DNA from: Flavobacterium phycosphaerae
GTDB taxonomy: Bacteria > Bacteroidota > Bacteroidia > Flavobacteriales > Flavobacteriaceae
Direction of reading: 5' to 3'
NCBI RefSeq assembly: GCF_010119235.1
Contig: NZ_JAAATZ010000001.1
Span: 1,146,501 to 1,210,500, forward strand
Length of the DNA: 64,000 bases
Shown: positions 47,303 to 57,589 of the stretch, one piece after another
Layout of the letters: each line of letters opens with the position of its first letter
Numbering within the stretch: the first letter of the stretch is position 1
Notes under the pieces: generated by a model
What the model was told of the DNA's origin: nothing
Seen by the model: only the letters and a program-made list of their open reading frames with translations
Databases searched by the model: none
Made by a program: the position numbers and the translations under genes

Positions 47303-48238
47303 CTAGGCTTCTTCGCCCCAATTTTTTAATTCTTCTTCACTCCACAATTCCGGGAAAAATATCCTTCTTTGGTATTTGGGATGCATGTATTTTTTCCAAT
47401 CGCTTCCGCCGGTAGCTTCGCCGGAGCCTTGACCGCTTTCGATATATTTTCTGGCGGCGTTTAAATGACCCATTACCCAAGTAATATTTACGGTATGGTC
47501 ATAATGGCGCATGGCTTTTATTAAGTTCTCATCTTTTTGATCGGCATCAGGTAATTGTTTGAATTTTTGCCAAATATTGATGGTGTTGTATTCTTCCATG
47601 TAACGAAGAAATTCTTCTCTGTATTTCTTTTCAAATTCTAAAATCAGATATGATTTTTCGCCTGTTTTATGGTCTTTCCCGGCTGCTTGCCAATATAAAT
47701 GCTCAAGCGCATGGGAATAAGGTGTGTTTCGGTCAATCGTAGCTCTGAAACGGTAATCGATTAGGTTAATTAAGTCAGTAGATGAAAACTCAATCAGTCT
47801 GTACTGTGCACTTTGAAACCCACTGGCCGGCGTTAAAGTATTTCTGAATTTCATGTACTGTTCTACTTCCATACCATCTCCCATGATATCAAAAGAGGTG
47901 GTAAGCATATCGAAATAGCGACTGATTCGGCGTAATTTTTCGGTAAAGAAATCGGTTTTAGGTTGGTCGGTATGACACAATTGGTTGATTTCCCAAAGTA
48001 TCATTTTGAATAACAATTCGTTGACCTGATGGTACATAATAAAAACCATTTCGTCGGGCAAAATGGTTCTTTGAGTTTGTAAATTTAAAAGCGCATCGGT
48101 TTGAATATAATCCCAGTATGTGATTGGTTTTGACCATAACAGTCCTTCAAGATGCGTATCGGTTTTTTGATTAATGGCTTCAAATTTTTCTTCTAAAGCG
48201 TCAAGCAATTGTTCAGTTTGTGTTGTTTTAGTGTTCAT
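47303..48238 (-). CDS. Tryptophan 2,3-dioxygenase family protein
   Basis: 311 residues. The heme dioxygenase core shows KFRNTLTPASGFQSAQYRLIE, a typical TDO motif, and YHQVNELLFKMILWEINQL with FIMYHQ (substrate/heme region). TDO opens the indole ring of tryptophan to N-formylkynurenine. The genes for formamidase and kynurenine use are not nearby. Start overlaps DUF3108's stop (TAATG), so translation is coupled. Confidence 0.92.
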   Translation of the reverse strand: MNTKTTQTEQLLDALEEKFEAINQKTDTHLEGLLWSKPITYWDYIQTDALLNLQTQRTILPDEMVFIMYHQVNELLFKMILWEINQLCHTDQPKTDFFTEKLRRISRYFDMLTTSFDIMGDGMEVEQYMKFRNTLTPASGFQSAQYRLIEFSSTDLINLIDYRFRATIDRNTPYSHALEHLYWQAAGKDHKTGEKSYLILEFEKKYREEFLRYMEEYNTINIWQKFKQLPDADQKDENLIKAMRHYDHTVNITWVMGHLNAARKYIESGQGSGEATGGSDWKKYMHPKYQRRIFFPELWSEEELKNWGEEA

Positions 48239-49014
48239 TAGTCATTTAATTTTACCATAAACGGATTTTTTAATCCTTTGAATCCGTCTAAGTCGGCTTT
48301 AATGGAGCCTACAGCAAGGCTGGCTTTTATTCGCAACGGTATTTTATTATCATCGTCGGAAATCCAGACCGTTAAACTTTCCTCTTCTTTAAAGACCCTT
48401 CCGGATTGGACGATAGGTCTGAAAATCATGGTTGGAGCGGTTCCAAATTTAGTTTTTAAATTCTCTTTGCCTATAAATTTTAACTTAAACTTATAGGTTT
48501 CGTCGTCAAAAAACATGTCTACCACTATTGATTCACCAACCTTTAGTTTGTCAACATTTGGATGATTTCTCAGATAGTAAAAAGTGGAAACGATATCCTG
48601 AACGTTTTCGGTAACAGAGAATGTTTTTTCAGTTTTGTTCTTGTAATCTTTTATCAAAACTTTATTGTCGTCTTGACTGAAAAAACCTTCCTGATTTTTG
48701 GTATAACCACCTTCGTCAATTTTACGTACGAATTGATACGGTTTGTTGGTGACTTTATCAAAATAACTTTCGTAGTTGTCATCCACTTTGAAGAACAATC
48801 GTGACATACCGACAGTATATCCTTTACCAACAGCATGGTATACTTTTTTATTTTCTTTTACGCCCTCTTTAATTTCAAGAGTCGCATAACCGGCATTTAT
48901 AAAACCATAGTGGATTCTGAATTTGAACCATTCGCCTACATCATAAGCATCGGGTTTTTGCGAATCGAAACTTACAGTGATAAAAAGCAACAATAAGAAG
49001 AAATATTTTTTCAT
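48238..49014 (-). CDS. DUF3108 domain exported protein
   Basis: 258 residues, with signal peptide (KKYFFLLLLFITVSFDSQ). The segment EWFKFRIHYGFINAGYATLEIKE marks the DUF3108 family of beta-rich periplasmic proteins of unknown function. It is first in a DUF3108-TDO-M23 operon. The upstream 289 bp contain a promoter, a hairpin and a terminator at 49070-49193 that could control it. Confidence 0.88.
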   Translation of the reverse strand: MKKYFFLLLLFITVSFDSQKPDAYDVGEWFKFRIHYGFINAGYATLEIKEGVKENKKVYHAVGKGYTVGMSRLFFKVDDNYESYFDKVTNKPYQFVRKIDEGGYTKNQEGFFSQDDNKVLIKDYKNKTEKTFSVTENVQDIVSTFYYLRNHPNVDKLKVGESIVVDMFFDDETYKFKLKFIGKENLKTKFGTAPTMIFRPIVQSGRVFKEEESLTVWISDDDNKIPLRIKASLAVGSIKADLDGFKGLKNPFMVKLND

Positions 49015-49069
49015 TTTTTTATTTGTTTTTATACTGCTGTTGCAATATCCGTTCCAAAAGTATTAAAAC

Positions 49070-49183
49070 AAAAAAACCCAGTCAAATTAATGACTGAGTT
49101 TTTATGCTATTAACCAACCAAAAAACTATAAATTATGAAAATTTATCCAAAAAGTTGAGGGAACCACCCCTCATTTTTGATAC
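49070..49183 (-). ncRNA. Predicted small RNA or attenuated leader upstream of DUF3108
   Basis: About 114 nt on the minus strand: a 5' hairpin (TGAGGGGTGGTTCCCTCA, 49157-49174), an AT-rich middle, then a terminator (CTCAGTCA/TGACTGGG, 49077-49098) and eight or so T. A 13-codon frame (49133-49174, MRGGSLNFLDKFS) starts at the hairpin. It may be an independent small RNA or a leader that controls DUF3108. Confidence 0.5.
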
Positions 49184-49185
49184 TG

Positions 49186-49217
49186 CAAAGATAATTACAT
49201 TTGTTGCGGAATTACAA
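49186..49217 (-). promoter_or_regulatory. Promoter of the 49.1-kb small RNA/leader
   Basis: TTG (49215-49217), 21 bp and TATCTTTG (49186-49193) on the minus strand. Confidence 0.5.
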
Positions 49218-49303
49218 CAAAAAAATCAACTTTAACATTAAATTAATAAAATATTGGTCTTTTAAGGGGTTAATTTTAAATTATGTTTAACAAATGTGCT
49301 GTT

Positions 49304-50464
49304 TTATAATGTTCCTCGCAACATTTGTTCTCTTTCAATAGATTCGAATAATGCTTTGAAATTACCGGCACCGAATCCTTTGGCACCCATTCTTTGAATA
49401 ATTTCGAAGAATAAGGTTGGACGATCCTCAACGGGTCTGGTGAAAATTTGAAGCAGATAGCCTTCATCATCCGCATCAATCATAATTCCCAGTTTTTGAA
49501 GTTCGTTAATATCTTCTTTAAACTTACTCATATGATCTTTTAGTCGTTCCGGAATTGCATCATAATAGGCCTGAGGAGGAGTTGTTAAAAATTCGATTCC
49601 TCTGGCTCGCATTTCGGCCACCGTTTTGATGATGTCATCAGTAGCTACAGCGATATGTTGTACACCAGGACCTTCGTAAAAATCTAAATATTCTTCAATT
49701 TGTGATTTTTTCTTTCCTTCTGCCGGCTCGTTGATGGGGAATTTGATTCTTCCGTTACCGTTACTCATTACTTTTGACATTAATGCCGAATACTCCGTAG
49801 TAATTTGTTTGTCATCAAACGATAGGAAGTTTACAAATCCCATTACGTCTTCGTACCATTTTACCCAAGTGTTCATTTCGTTCCAACCCACATTGCCAAC
49901 CATGTGGTCAACATATTTTAAACCAACCGAAGTTGGATTGTAGTCTGATTTCCATTCTTTATAACCCGGTAAGAAGGCACCTTTGTAATTTTTACGCTCT
50001 ACAAACATGTGAACAGTTTCCCCATAAGTATAAATTCCGGCACGAACTACTTCACCGTGTTCGTCTTTTTCAACTGTTGGTTCCATGAAAACTCTGGCAC
50101 CACGTTTTGTGGTTTCTTCAAAAGCGGAACGGGCATCTTCAACCCAAAGGGCAACTATTTTCACTCCATCGCCATGCTTTTTTACATGTTCGCCAATGGG
50201 AGAATCACTATTTAGTGCAGTGGTTAATACCAAACGAATTTTGTCTTGTTTCAAAACATAAGAAGCTCTGTCTCTCATACCGGTTTCTAATCCGGCGTAG
50301 GCATGAGATTGAAAACCAAAAGCAGTTTTATAAAAATGAGCAGCTTGTTTGGCATTGCCCACATAAAATTCAACATAATCAGTTCCTAATAGCGGCAGAA
50401 AGTCTTGTGCTCCTTCAAATATTTTTTCGAGTCCGTATTCAACGGATTTTATTTCTTTTGACAT
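49304..50464 (-). CDS. hpd: 4-hydroxyphenylpyruvate dioxygenase
   Basis: 386 residues. The iron ligands appear in KYVDHMVGNV (His), PGVQHIAVATDDI (His) and PTLFFEIIQRMG (Glu), with the C-terminal GFGAGNFKALFESIEREQ. It converts 4-hydroxyphenylpyruvate to homogentisate in tyrosine breakdown. Its neighbour hmgA uses that product and lies 52 bp upstream on the same strand, so both form a transcription unit. Confidence 0.97.
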   Translation of the reverse strand: MSKEIKSVEYGLEKIFEGAQDFLPLLGTDYVEFYVGNAKQAAHFYKTAFGFQSHAYAGLETGMRDRASYVLKQDKIRLVLTTALNSDSPIGEHVKKHGDGVKIVALWVEDARSAFEETTKRGARVFMEPTVEKDEHGEVVRAGIYTYGETVHMFVERKNYKGAFLPGYKEWKSDYNPTSVGLKYVDHMVGNVGWNEMNTWVKWYEDVMGFVNFLSFDDKQITTEYSALMSKVMSNGNGRIKFPINEPAEGKKKSQIEEYLDFYEGPGVQHIAVATDDIIKTVAEMRARGIEFLTTPPQAYYDAIPERLKDHMSKFKEDINELQKLGIMIDADDEGYLLQIFTRPVEDRPTLFFEIIQRMGAKGFGAGNFKALFESIEREQMLRGTL

Positions 50465-50516
50465 ACTATTGTTGTTTAAAAGGGAATGTCGTTTCCCAAA
50501 AGTTGTGTTTATTTTT

Positions 50517-51674
50517 TTATTCTAACCAAGATTGAAAATACTTGTCATCGGCAATTTTCATGGCTTCTTCAGTTACCATCAATGGCTTAAATGTATCAAC
50601 CATAACGGCCAATTCTTGAGTGTCTTTTTTACCAATGCTTCTTTCTGCTGCTCCCGGATGTGGACCATGCGGGATTCCTGCCGGATGTAAAGAAATGTGA
50701 CCGGCTTCGATGTCATTTCTACTCATAAAATCACCATCCACATAATACAAGACTTCATCAGAATCAATATTGCTGTGGTTGTAAGGTGCCGGAATAGCAT
50801 CAGGATGGTAATCGTATAAACGAGGGACAAAGGAGCACACTACAAAGGCATCGGTTTCAAAGGTTTGGTGTACCGGCGGCGGTTGATGAATACGTCCTGT
50901 TATCGGTTCAAAATCATGAATTGAAAAAGCATACGGATAATTGTAACCGTCATAACCAATCACATCAAAAGGATGGGTGGCGTATACCATATCAAAAATT
51001 TCATCTTTCTTTTTGACTTTAATAATGAACTCTCCCTTTTCATCATTGGTTTCCAATTCGTACGGACGACGAATATCACGTTCGCAAAAAGGGGAATGCT
51101 CTAACAATTGCCCAAACCAGTTGCGATAGCGTTTTGGCGTGTAAATTGGTCGGTGAGATTCTACAATGAACAAACGATTATCTTCGGTATCAAAATCTAT
51201 TTTGTAAATGATACCCCGTGGAATCAAAAGATAATCTCCGTATTTGAAATCAAGATTGCCCAACATGGTTCTCAATTTTCCGCTGCCGCGATGGATGAAA
51301 AGCAGCTCGTCAGAATCGGTATTTTTATAGAAATAATCTTTAGTTGAGTGTTTTGGTGCGGCCAAAGCAATATGACAATCGGAATTGGTTAGTACAATTT
51401 TTCGGCTTTCCAAGTAATCATTTTCCGGATTGACCTGAAAACCGCGAAGGCGATAGGATTGAATATTGTTGGCTTTAGAAATTTTAGGCGCAATACTGTA
51501 TTGATTTCTTATTTCTTTAACCTGTGTTGGCCGATGTTCGTGATAAGAGTTGGTTGACATACCGTCAAAACCTACCGTTCCGAACAATTGTTCGTAGTAC
51601 AAATCGCCGTTAGGTTTGCGGAAAATGGTGTGTCTTTTGGGTGGAATGTTCCCTAATTTATGATATAGTGGCAT
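50517..51674 (-). CDS. hmgA: Homogentisate 1,2-dioxygenase
   Basis: 385 residues. Iron-ligand region YNHSNIDSDEVLYYVDGDFMSR with conserved His and Glu, and AGIPHGPHPG with further histidines. Bacterial homologues of this short type (below 400 residues) lack some of the N-terminal part of the human enzyme. It opens homogentisate to maleylacetoacetate; the next enzymes (maiA, fahA) are not in the window. Confidence 0.95.
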   Translation of the reverse strand: MPLYHKLGNIPPKRHTIFRKPNGDLYYEQLFGTVGFDGMSTNSYHEHRPTQVKEIRNQYSIAPKISKANNIQSYRLRGFQVNPENDYLESRKIVLTNSDCHIALAAPKHSTKDYFYKNTDSDELLFIHRGSGKLRTMLGNLDFKYGDYLLIPRGIIYKIDFDTEDNRLFIVESHRPIYTPKRYRNWFGQLLEHSPFCERDIRRPYELETNDEKGEFIIKVKKKDEIFDMVYATHPFDVIGYDGYNYPYAFSIHDFEPITGRIHQPPPVHQTFETDAFVVCSFVPRLYDYHPDAIPAPYNHSNIDSDEVLYYVDGDFMSRNDIEAGHISLHPAGIPHGPHPGAAERSIGKKDTQELAVMVDTFKPLMVTEEAMKIADDKYFQSWLE

Positions 51675-51754
51675 AATCTGTAAGATTTGAAATTTAAAAA
51701 ATGAGATAATTTGAAAATGAATTCAAATTAGTAATTATTTAAAAGAAGTAAGCC

Positions 51755-51817
51755 TCATTCCGGATTTCTCTTGATGAGGAATTTTAAGTGTGCCAATAAA
51801 TTATCCCAATTTTTCAT
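51755..51817 (-). other. Possible 20-residue leader peptide upstream of hmgA
   Basis: A short frame from the ATG at 51817 (MKNWDNLLAHLKFLIKRNPE) ends in TGA 80 bp before hmgA. A weak TAnnTTTG-like box (GATATTTG) precedes it. There is no conservation evidence; it could easily be chance in a 261-bp gap. Confidence 0.15.
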
Positions 51818-51878
51818 GTACACAAATATCGGAAAAATATAAACGCTGAAAATGATAATTGTCAATTTTTATAAAAGC

Positions 51879-51919
51879 AAAAAAGGATTAAAGAGCCTTG
51901 AACCCTCTAATCCTTTTTA
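51879..51919 (-). terminator. Terminator of the amino acid permease gene
   Basis: AAAAGGATTA pairs with TAATCCTTTT; T-run on the minus strand side. Confidence 0.8.
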
Positions 51920-51935
51920 TATAGTAGTATCCAAA

Positions 51936-53408
51936 TTATTTTGGATTATTCAGCTTGCTTCTTTTTTTACTGTAGCCAAAGTATACGACAAACCCAATAG
52001 CCAGCCAGCCAATTAATCTCAACCAGTTTGTCCAGCCTAAACCATAAATCATCGCAAGACAAACAACGATTCCTAAAATTGGAACCAATGGCACGAAAGG
52101 TGTTTTGAATTCACGCTTCATATCCGGCTCTGTTTTTCTTAAAACCATAACCGAAATACAAACCAAAATAAAGGCAAACAAAGTTCCGATACTGGTCATA
52201 TCACCAACAATATCCCCTGGGATGAAAGCGGCAAAAAGACCCACAATTACCAAGATTACTAAGTTAGCTTTATAAGGAGTTTTGTATTTTGGATGTACTT
52301 CGCTAAAGGCTTTAGGCAGCAAGCCGTCATTACCCATCGAGTAAAACACTCTTGACTGTCCTAACAACATTACTAAAATTACCGAGGAGAATCCGGCTAA
52401 AATAGCCACTGTTACAAATTGCGCCAACCACTCATAGCCAATCATATATTTTTGAATAGCAAAAGCTACCGAAGCTTCTTTACCACCGGTTCTAAAATCT
52501 TCTACAGTGGCAACCCCGGTTAAAACGTGGGCAAATAAAATATACAAAACTGTACAAATAGCCAAAGAACCAAGAATTCCGATTGGCATATCTCGTTTTG
52601 GATTTTTAGTTTCCTGAGCGGCGGTACTCACGGCATCAAAGCCAATAAAAGCAAAGAAAACGGTTCCTGCTGCACCCAAAATTCCCATAATGCCACCATA
52701 ACTGTGACCAATACCTTGATCATCAGTATAGGTTGCTGTTTCAGGAATATAAGGGGTATGATTTACAGGGTTGATAAAATGCCAACCGAAAATAATAATC
52801 ATAACCACAATCGAAACTTTAGCTACCACTATAATTCCGTTTACAAACGCCGATTCTTGTGTTCCTTTGATTAAAAGCAAACTGATAACTGCTACAATAA
52901 AGAAAGCCGGAATATTGATAATTCCGTTAACCCCATCTGCGGAATGCTGAAAAGGCGAATGACACCATTCATAAGGTATGGGGCTCACATGGAGCACATT
53001 GACCAGCAGGTTGTTGAGGTATTCACTCCAAGCAATACCTACCGTAGCGGCTCCAACGGCATATTCTAAAATTAAATCCCAACCGATAATCCAGGCAAGG
53101 AATTCACCCATGGTAGCATAGGTGTACGTATAAGCACTTCCCGCAATTGGAATGGAAGAAGACAATTCAGCATAACATAATCCGGCCAAAGCACAACCGA
53201 TAGCGGCTACAATAAACCCGATAGTTACAGAAGGACCGGCGTTTTGAGCAGCGGCAGTGGCGGTTCTAACAAATAGCCCGGCACCTATGATGGCACCAAT
53301 TCCTAAGGCAACCAAGGACCAAGCGGTTAAAGTTCTTTTTAATCCTTTTTCAGATTCTGACGCTTCTGCCAAGAGTTGCGCCATAGGTTTTCTTTTCCAA
53401 ATCGACAT
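51936..53408 (-). CDS. APC-family amino acid permease
   Basis: 490 residues with twelve or so hydrophobic helices. The N-terminal GIGAIIGAGLFVRTATAAAQNAGPSV and ELSSSIPIAGSAYTYTYATMGE are characteristic of cationic/branched amino acid carriers of the YfnA group. It imports amino acids by a proton- or exchange-driven mechanism; the exact substrate is unknown. It lies downstream of the frameshifted patatin gene on the same strand. Confidence 0.93.
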   Translation of the reverse strand: MSIWKRKPMAQLLAEASESEKGLKRTLTAWSLVALGIGAIIGAGLFVRTATAAAQNAGPSVTIGFIVAAIGCALAGLCYAELSSSIPIAGSAYTYTYATMGEFLAWIIGWDLILEYAVGAATVGIAWSEYLNNLLVNVLHVSPIPYEWCHSPFQHSADGVNGIINIPAFFIVAVISLLLIKGTQESAFVNGIIVVAKVSIVVMIIIFGWHFINPVNHTPYIPETATYTDDQGIGHSYGGIMGILGAAGTVFFAFIGFDAVSTAAQETKNPKRDMPIGILGSLAICTVLYILFAHVLTGVATVEDFRTGGKEASVAFAIQKYMIGYEWLAQFVTVAILAGFSSVILVMLLGQSRVFYSMGNDGLLPKAFSEVHPKYKTPYKANLVILVIVGLFAAFIPGDIVGDMTSIGTLFAFILVCISVMVLRKTEPDMKREFKTPFVPLVPILGIVVCLAMIYGLGWTNWLRLIGWLAIGFVVYFGYSKKRSKLNNPK

Positions 53409-53462
53409 AAAAGAGAGTTTAGTTAATAGATTTTCAAATATAGTTTTTTATTTTAAATAAAA

Positions 53463-55675
53463 TTAAAACCAAAATCCAACACTGATAAAAGTGTAGCCTT
53501 TGTTTAGTTCCGGAGACCAAGTGTATTTTACTTCTACGGGACCAACAGCTGATTCTAAAGCATAGCCAATAGCATATCCGTTGTATTTAGGCTTCGAAAA
53601 CCAATCGCCGGTTTTAAACAAGTCGTCTTCAATATTGGCATAATTTGCGGCAAAATTGATATGGTTTTTTTTATAAATTTCATAGTCTAAAGTAAAACAA
53701 GACTTGATATAACTATCGGCAGAAACGCTAAGAAAATCGTAGCCATAGAAATGTTTGAAATTATTAATCATATTAAACCCGTAACCGCCCAAAATAAAAT
53801 CGAAGAAATGCACACTGTCATTTCCAATAGTGAATCCAACTTCTGACTGGACTTTTAAAGTAAATTTTTTGTAAAATGTTTTAACGATACCGATTTCGCC
53901 TTTGGCAATAGAATACCGTTGAAATTCATTGGTATAATCAGACGAATAAAGGAAAGATTGAATGTCGCCGGTAAACAACCAACCTTTTTTGGGAAATAAT
54001 TTATTATCGAACGAATCGTATTTCACATAACCAAAACACTGGCATAATCACTTTTTTCAAAGGTGGGTGAAATGGTACCTAAATTATCCGATTTGATTTT
54101 TAAATATTTGTACTCAATACCGGCACCGATTAAAAATTTCTGAATAAAAACGGTCTGCATATAGGCCTGATTCGTCAAATCGGAAAAGTCGATATTGATG
54201 CTGTTCAATCCGAGTTGAGTCAGTAACTCACCGTCTTTAAAATCGGTAGGCACATTTCGGTTGAAAGCATTGTAACGCGATTTTAAACCAAAACTCCAAT
54301 AAAAGCCATTATCAATATAATAATCTAAGTTATATCGAATGTTGTCGCCAAGTCCCACATCAAGTGATACCACATCGTTTTTAAACAAGGTTTTCTTTTG
54401 TGTAATATTGGCTAAAATGGCACTTTTATACAAGCCGTCATAATGAAGACCAAACTTCAAAAAAGTCTTGGTTGGGTTTTCGGTTAAACTCAGTTGTAAT
54501 TCATCACCGCCTTGATAGGGCTCTAAAGTATAGCTGATGCGGCTGAAGTTTTGCGTAGCATTAATGTTATTAATTCCTTTTTTCAAATCTTCGTATTTGA
54601 TGATGGAGCCATTTTTGAAGCGAAGTTTTCCCAAAATATAAGCTCTGGTATAATTATCTAATTTGTTTAGGGTAACACTTTTTATTTGTAAAGTATCTTG
54701 CTTTACTTTAAAAGTTTGGAGTTGATAAGGTTTTGAAGAATCGGCTAATTTAGTAATGGCATCTAGTTGAAGCATGGCGGCCTCTTCGCCTTTTTTGATG
54801 ATTTCCTGCCCTTCATCAAAGGAAATAACTCCGTAATTGGAAATGTCAGGTTTGATATAGATGTCGGTGATTTTGATTTTCTCTTTCATCTTTTTAATCA
54901 TGTCCAAATTGGTAATCTGAACCAAGATTCGTGTGGCGTCTTTCAATGACTTTCGGTCTTTTAAATCGTCCTGCACATCAACCCCAATAATAATATCAGC
55001 GCCCATTTTGCGTACTTCTTCCGCCGGATAATTATTCACCACACCCCCGTCAATCAATAATTTTCCGTCAATTTCAACCGGTGAAAACAATGATGGAAAT
55101 GCCGAGCTGGCCAACATAGCTTGCGCCAAATAACCACTTTGCAATATTACCGGTTCGCCTTTTTCAATATCAGTGGCCACACACAAAAACGGAATGGGAA
55201 GTTTGTTGAAATCTTTGACGTGTCTTACTTTGTGAGTCAGTTTAGAAAGCAAATTGTAGTTGTACATTCCTTTTGAAAGGGCAATAGGAATCCCGATTTT
55301 CAGTTTGTTGAACGGCAATGAAAGGGCGTACATTTCGTCATTACGTTTTTCGTAAAAACTCTTGGAGGAGCGTGGAATGTAATCCTGCAACAATTCATCA
55401 AAATCAGTATTGTAAAAAATAGAGTCGATTTGTGAAGCGCTATACCCCGAAGCATACAATCCGCCAACCACAGCGCCCATACTGGTACCGCCAATGTAGT
55501 CAATCTTTACGCCGGCTTTTTCTAAGGCTTTTAAAACACCAATGTGGGCAAACCCTTTGGCACCGCCGCCACTAAGGACTAAACCAATTTTGGGTCTCTT
55601 TTGGGGTATGGGTTCCTGCGCTGAAACAACCTGTAGCAAAAACAGAAAGAGAAGTGCAACAATTGTTTTTTTCAT
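53463..55675 (-). pseudogene. Patatin-like phospholipase with C-terminal outer-membrane barrel, frameshifted
   Basis: Two frames: 55675 to about 54035 and 54026 to 53463. The first stops with SVLVM; restoring one T in the T4 run (minus strand; A4 at 54033-54036 on plus) gives SVFGYVKYDSFDNK and one protein of 737 residues. The patatin domain has the oxyanion loop GGGAKG (37-42), the nucleophile S65 (GGTSMG) and D209 (IDGGVV). POTRA-like and BamA-like barrel regions follow. Comparable to PlpD-type (type Vd) proteins. Likely an assembly error. Confidence 0.85.
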
Positions 55676-55684
55676 AAAAAGGCG

Positions 55685-57484
55685 CTAGGATTTACTAATG
55701 TTGTAAAATTCGGAAATTTTTTTGGCTTTTGATACACCCACAACCTCAGAAATTTCTTTTTCTGTGGCTAATTTTAATCTTTTTACGCTTTTGAAGTGTT
55801 TTATCAGTGCCAACATGGTTTTTTCACCAATGCCCGGAATGGTTTCCATAGTAGTTTGCAGGGCCGATTTGCTTCGTTTGTCCCGATGATGCGTAATACC
55901 GAAACGGTGAGCCTCGTTACGCAACTGTTGAATCACTTTGAGGGTTTCTGATTTTTTGTCTAAATACAAAGGCACCGAATCGCCTGGGTAGAAAAGTTCT
56001 TCCAATCGCTTGGCAATACCGATGATGGCCACTTTACCCCGTAATCCCAAATCGTCAATGCTTTTCAGGGCTGATGATAATTGCCCTTTACCACCATCAA
56101 TGATAATCAGTTGGGGCAAAGGCTGGTTTTCGTCGAGCAGGCGTTTGTATCTTCGGTACACTACTTCTTCCATCGAAGCAAAGTCATTAGGACCTTCTAC
56201 AGTTTTAATGTTGAAATGGCGGTAGTCTTTTTTGCTGGGCTTACCGTCTTTAAAAACCACACAAGCCGAAACCGGATTGGTGCCTTGGATGTTAGAGTTG
56301 TCAAAACATTCAATGTGGCGTGGTTCGGTTGAAAGTCTTAAATCTTTTTGCATCTGTGCCATGATGCGGTTGGTATGCCGCTCTGGGTCAACAATCTGAA
56401 TTTGTTTCAGTTGTTCCAGTCGTTGGTATTTGGCATTGCGTTGCGAGAGTTCAAGAATTTGTTTTTTATCGCCAAGCTGTGGCACGGTGACTTTTATTTT
56501 ATCGCCAAAATCCAATTCAAAAGGCAGAATGATTTCTCTTGTTGTTAGATGAAAACGTTCTCTTAGCTCAACAACGGCAAGTTCCAACAACTCTTCATCC
56601 GTCTCGTCCAGTTTCTTTTTGAGTTCCAAAGTATGCGAACGGATAATGGCACCGTGTGAAATCTGAAGGAAATTAACATAGGCCATAGCTTCATCAGAAA
56701 CAATGGAAAACACATCTACATTGGAAATCTTCGGATTCAAAATCGTGGAACGCGACTGGTAATTTTCGAGCACTTCGATTTTTTCTTTTATTTTTTGGGC
56801 AGCTTCAAAATGCATATCGGCAGCCAATTCCTGCATCATTTTCTTAAAATCGCGCAAGCTGTCTTTGAAGTTGCCTTTTAGTATTTCGCGAATGGCATCT
56901 ACCTGTTTTTGGTAATGTGCCAAAGGTTCATGCCCTTCGCAAGGCCCTTTGCAGTTGCCAATGTGGTATTCCAAACACACTTTGTATTTGCCCGATTTGA
57001 TATTGCTGTCACTCAAATCATAATTGCAGGTGCGCAACGGATAGAGTTCTTTAATCAAATCTAAAATGGTATTCACCGTTTTGAAATTGGTGTACGGGCC
57101 AAAATATTCGGAGCCGTCTTTCACCATTCTTCGGGTGGGAAATATTCGAGAAAAGGGTTCTTTCTTGATGCAAATCCATGGATAGGTTTTGTCGTCTTTC
57201 AACAGTACATTGTAGCGGGGTTGCAGTTTTTTGATGAGGTTATTCTCTAGCAAAAGCGCATCGGCTTCGGTGGCCACCACAATGTGTTTAATCACCACAA
57301 TCTTTTTGACTAAAACATTGGTCTTGGCATTGTCGTGCAGTTTGTTAAAATAGGAATGCACCCGCTTCTTCAGGTTTTTGGCCTTGCCTACATACAGTAT
57401 CTTCCCGTCTTTATCATAATACTGGTACACTCCGGGGCTGTCGGGCAGGGTTTGTAACTGAAGTGCTATTGAGGGGATTTCCAT
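55685..57484 (-). CDS. uvrC: Excinuclease ABC subunit C
   Basis: 599 residues from the ATG at 57484 (MEIPSIALQLQTLPD); 18 extra codons upstream are hydrophobic and not typical. The GIY-YIG nuclease is at the N-terminus (GVYQYYDKDGKILYVGKAKNLKKRV, abridged), a UVR motif follows (ELAADMHFEAAQKIKEK), then the RNase H-like endonuclease domain (IECFDNSNIQGTNPVSACVVF) and C-terminal HhH motifs (TIPGIGEKTMLALIKHF). It makes both incisions in nucleotide excision repair. Confidence 0.96.
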   Translation of the reverse strand: MEIPSIALQLQTLPDSPGVYQYYDKDGKILYVGKAKNLKKRVHSYFNKLHDNAKTNVLVKKIVVIKHIVVATEADALLLENNLIKKLQPRYNVLLKDDKTYPWICIKKEPFSRIFPTRRMVKDGSEYFGPYTNFKTVNTILDLIKELYPLRTCNYDLSDSNIKSGKYKVCLEYHIGNCKGPCEGHEPLAHYQKQVDAIREILKGNFKDSLRDFKKMMQELAADMHFEAAQKIKEKIEVLENYQSRSTILNPKISNVDVFSIVSDEAMAYVNFLQISHGAIIRSHTLELKKKLDETDEELLELAVVELRERFHLTTREIILPFELDFGDKIKVTVPQLGDKKQILELSQRNAKYQRLEQLKQIQIVDPERHTNRIMAQMQKDLRLSTEPRHIECFDNSNIQGTNPVSACVVFKDGKPSKKDYRHFNIKTVEGPNDFASMEEVVYRRYKRLLDENQPLPQLIIIDGGKGQLSSALKSIDDLGLRGKVAIIGIAKRLEELFYPGDSVPLYLDKKSETLKVIQQLRNEAHRFGITHHRDKRSKSALQTTMETIPGIGEKTMLALIKHFKSVKRLKLATEKEISEVVGVSKAKKISEFYNISKS

Positions 57485-57589
57485 AAAAACAAAGTTAATT
57501 GAAATTGGTATAAATACAAGAAGTGCTATACCTAACATTTATCATATTTTTTCAGTTCGTGAAGCCTTAGTTTTGAAAAAAAATTAGGT

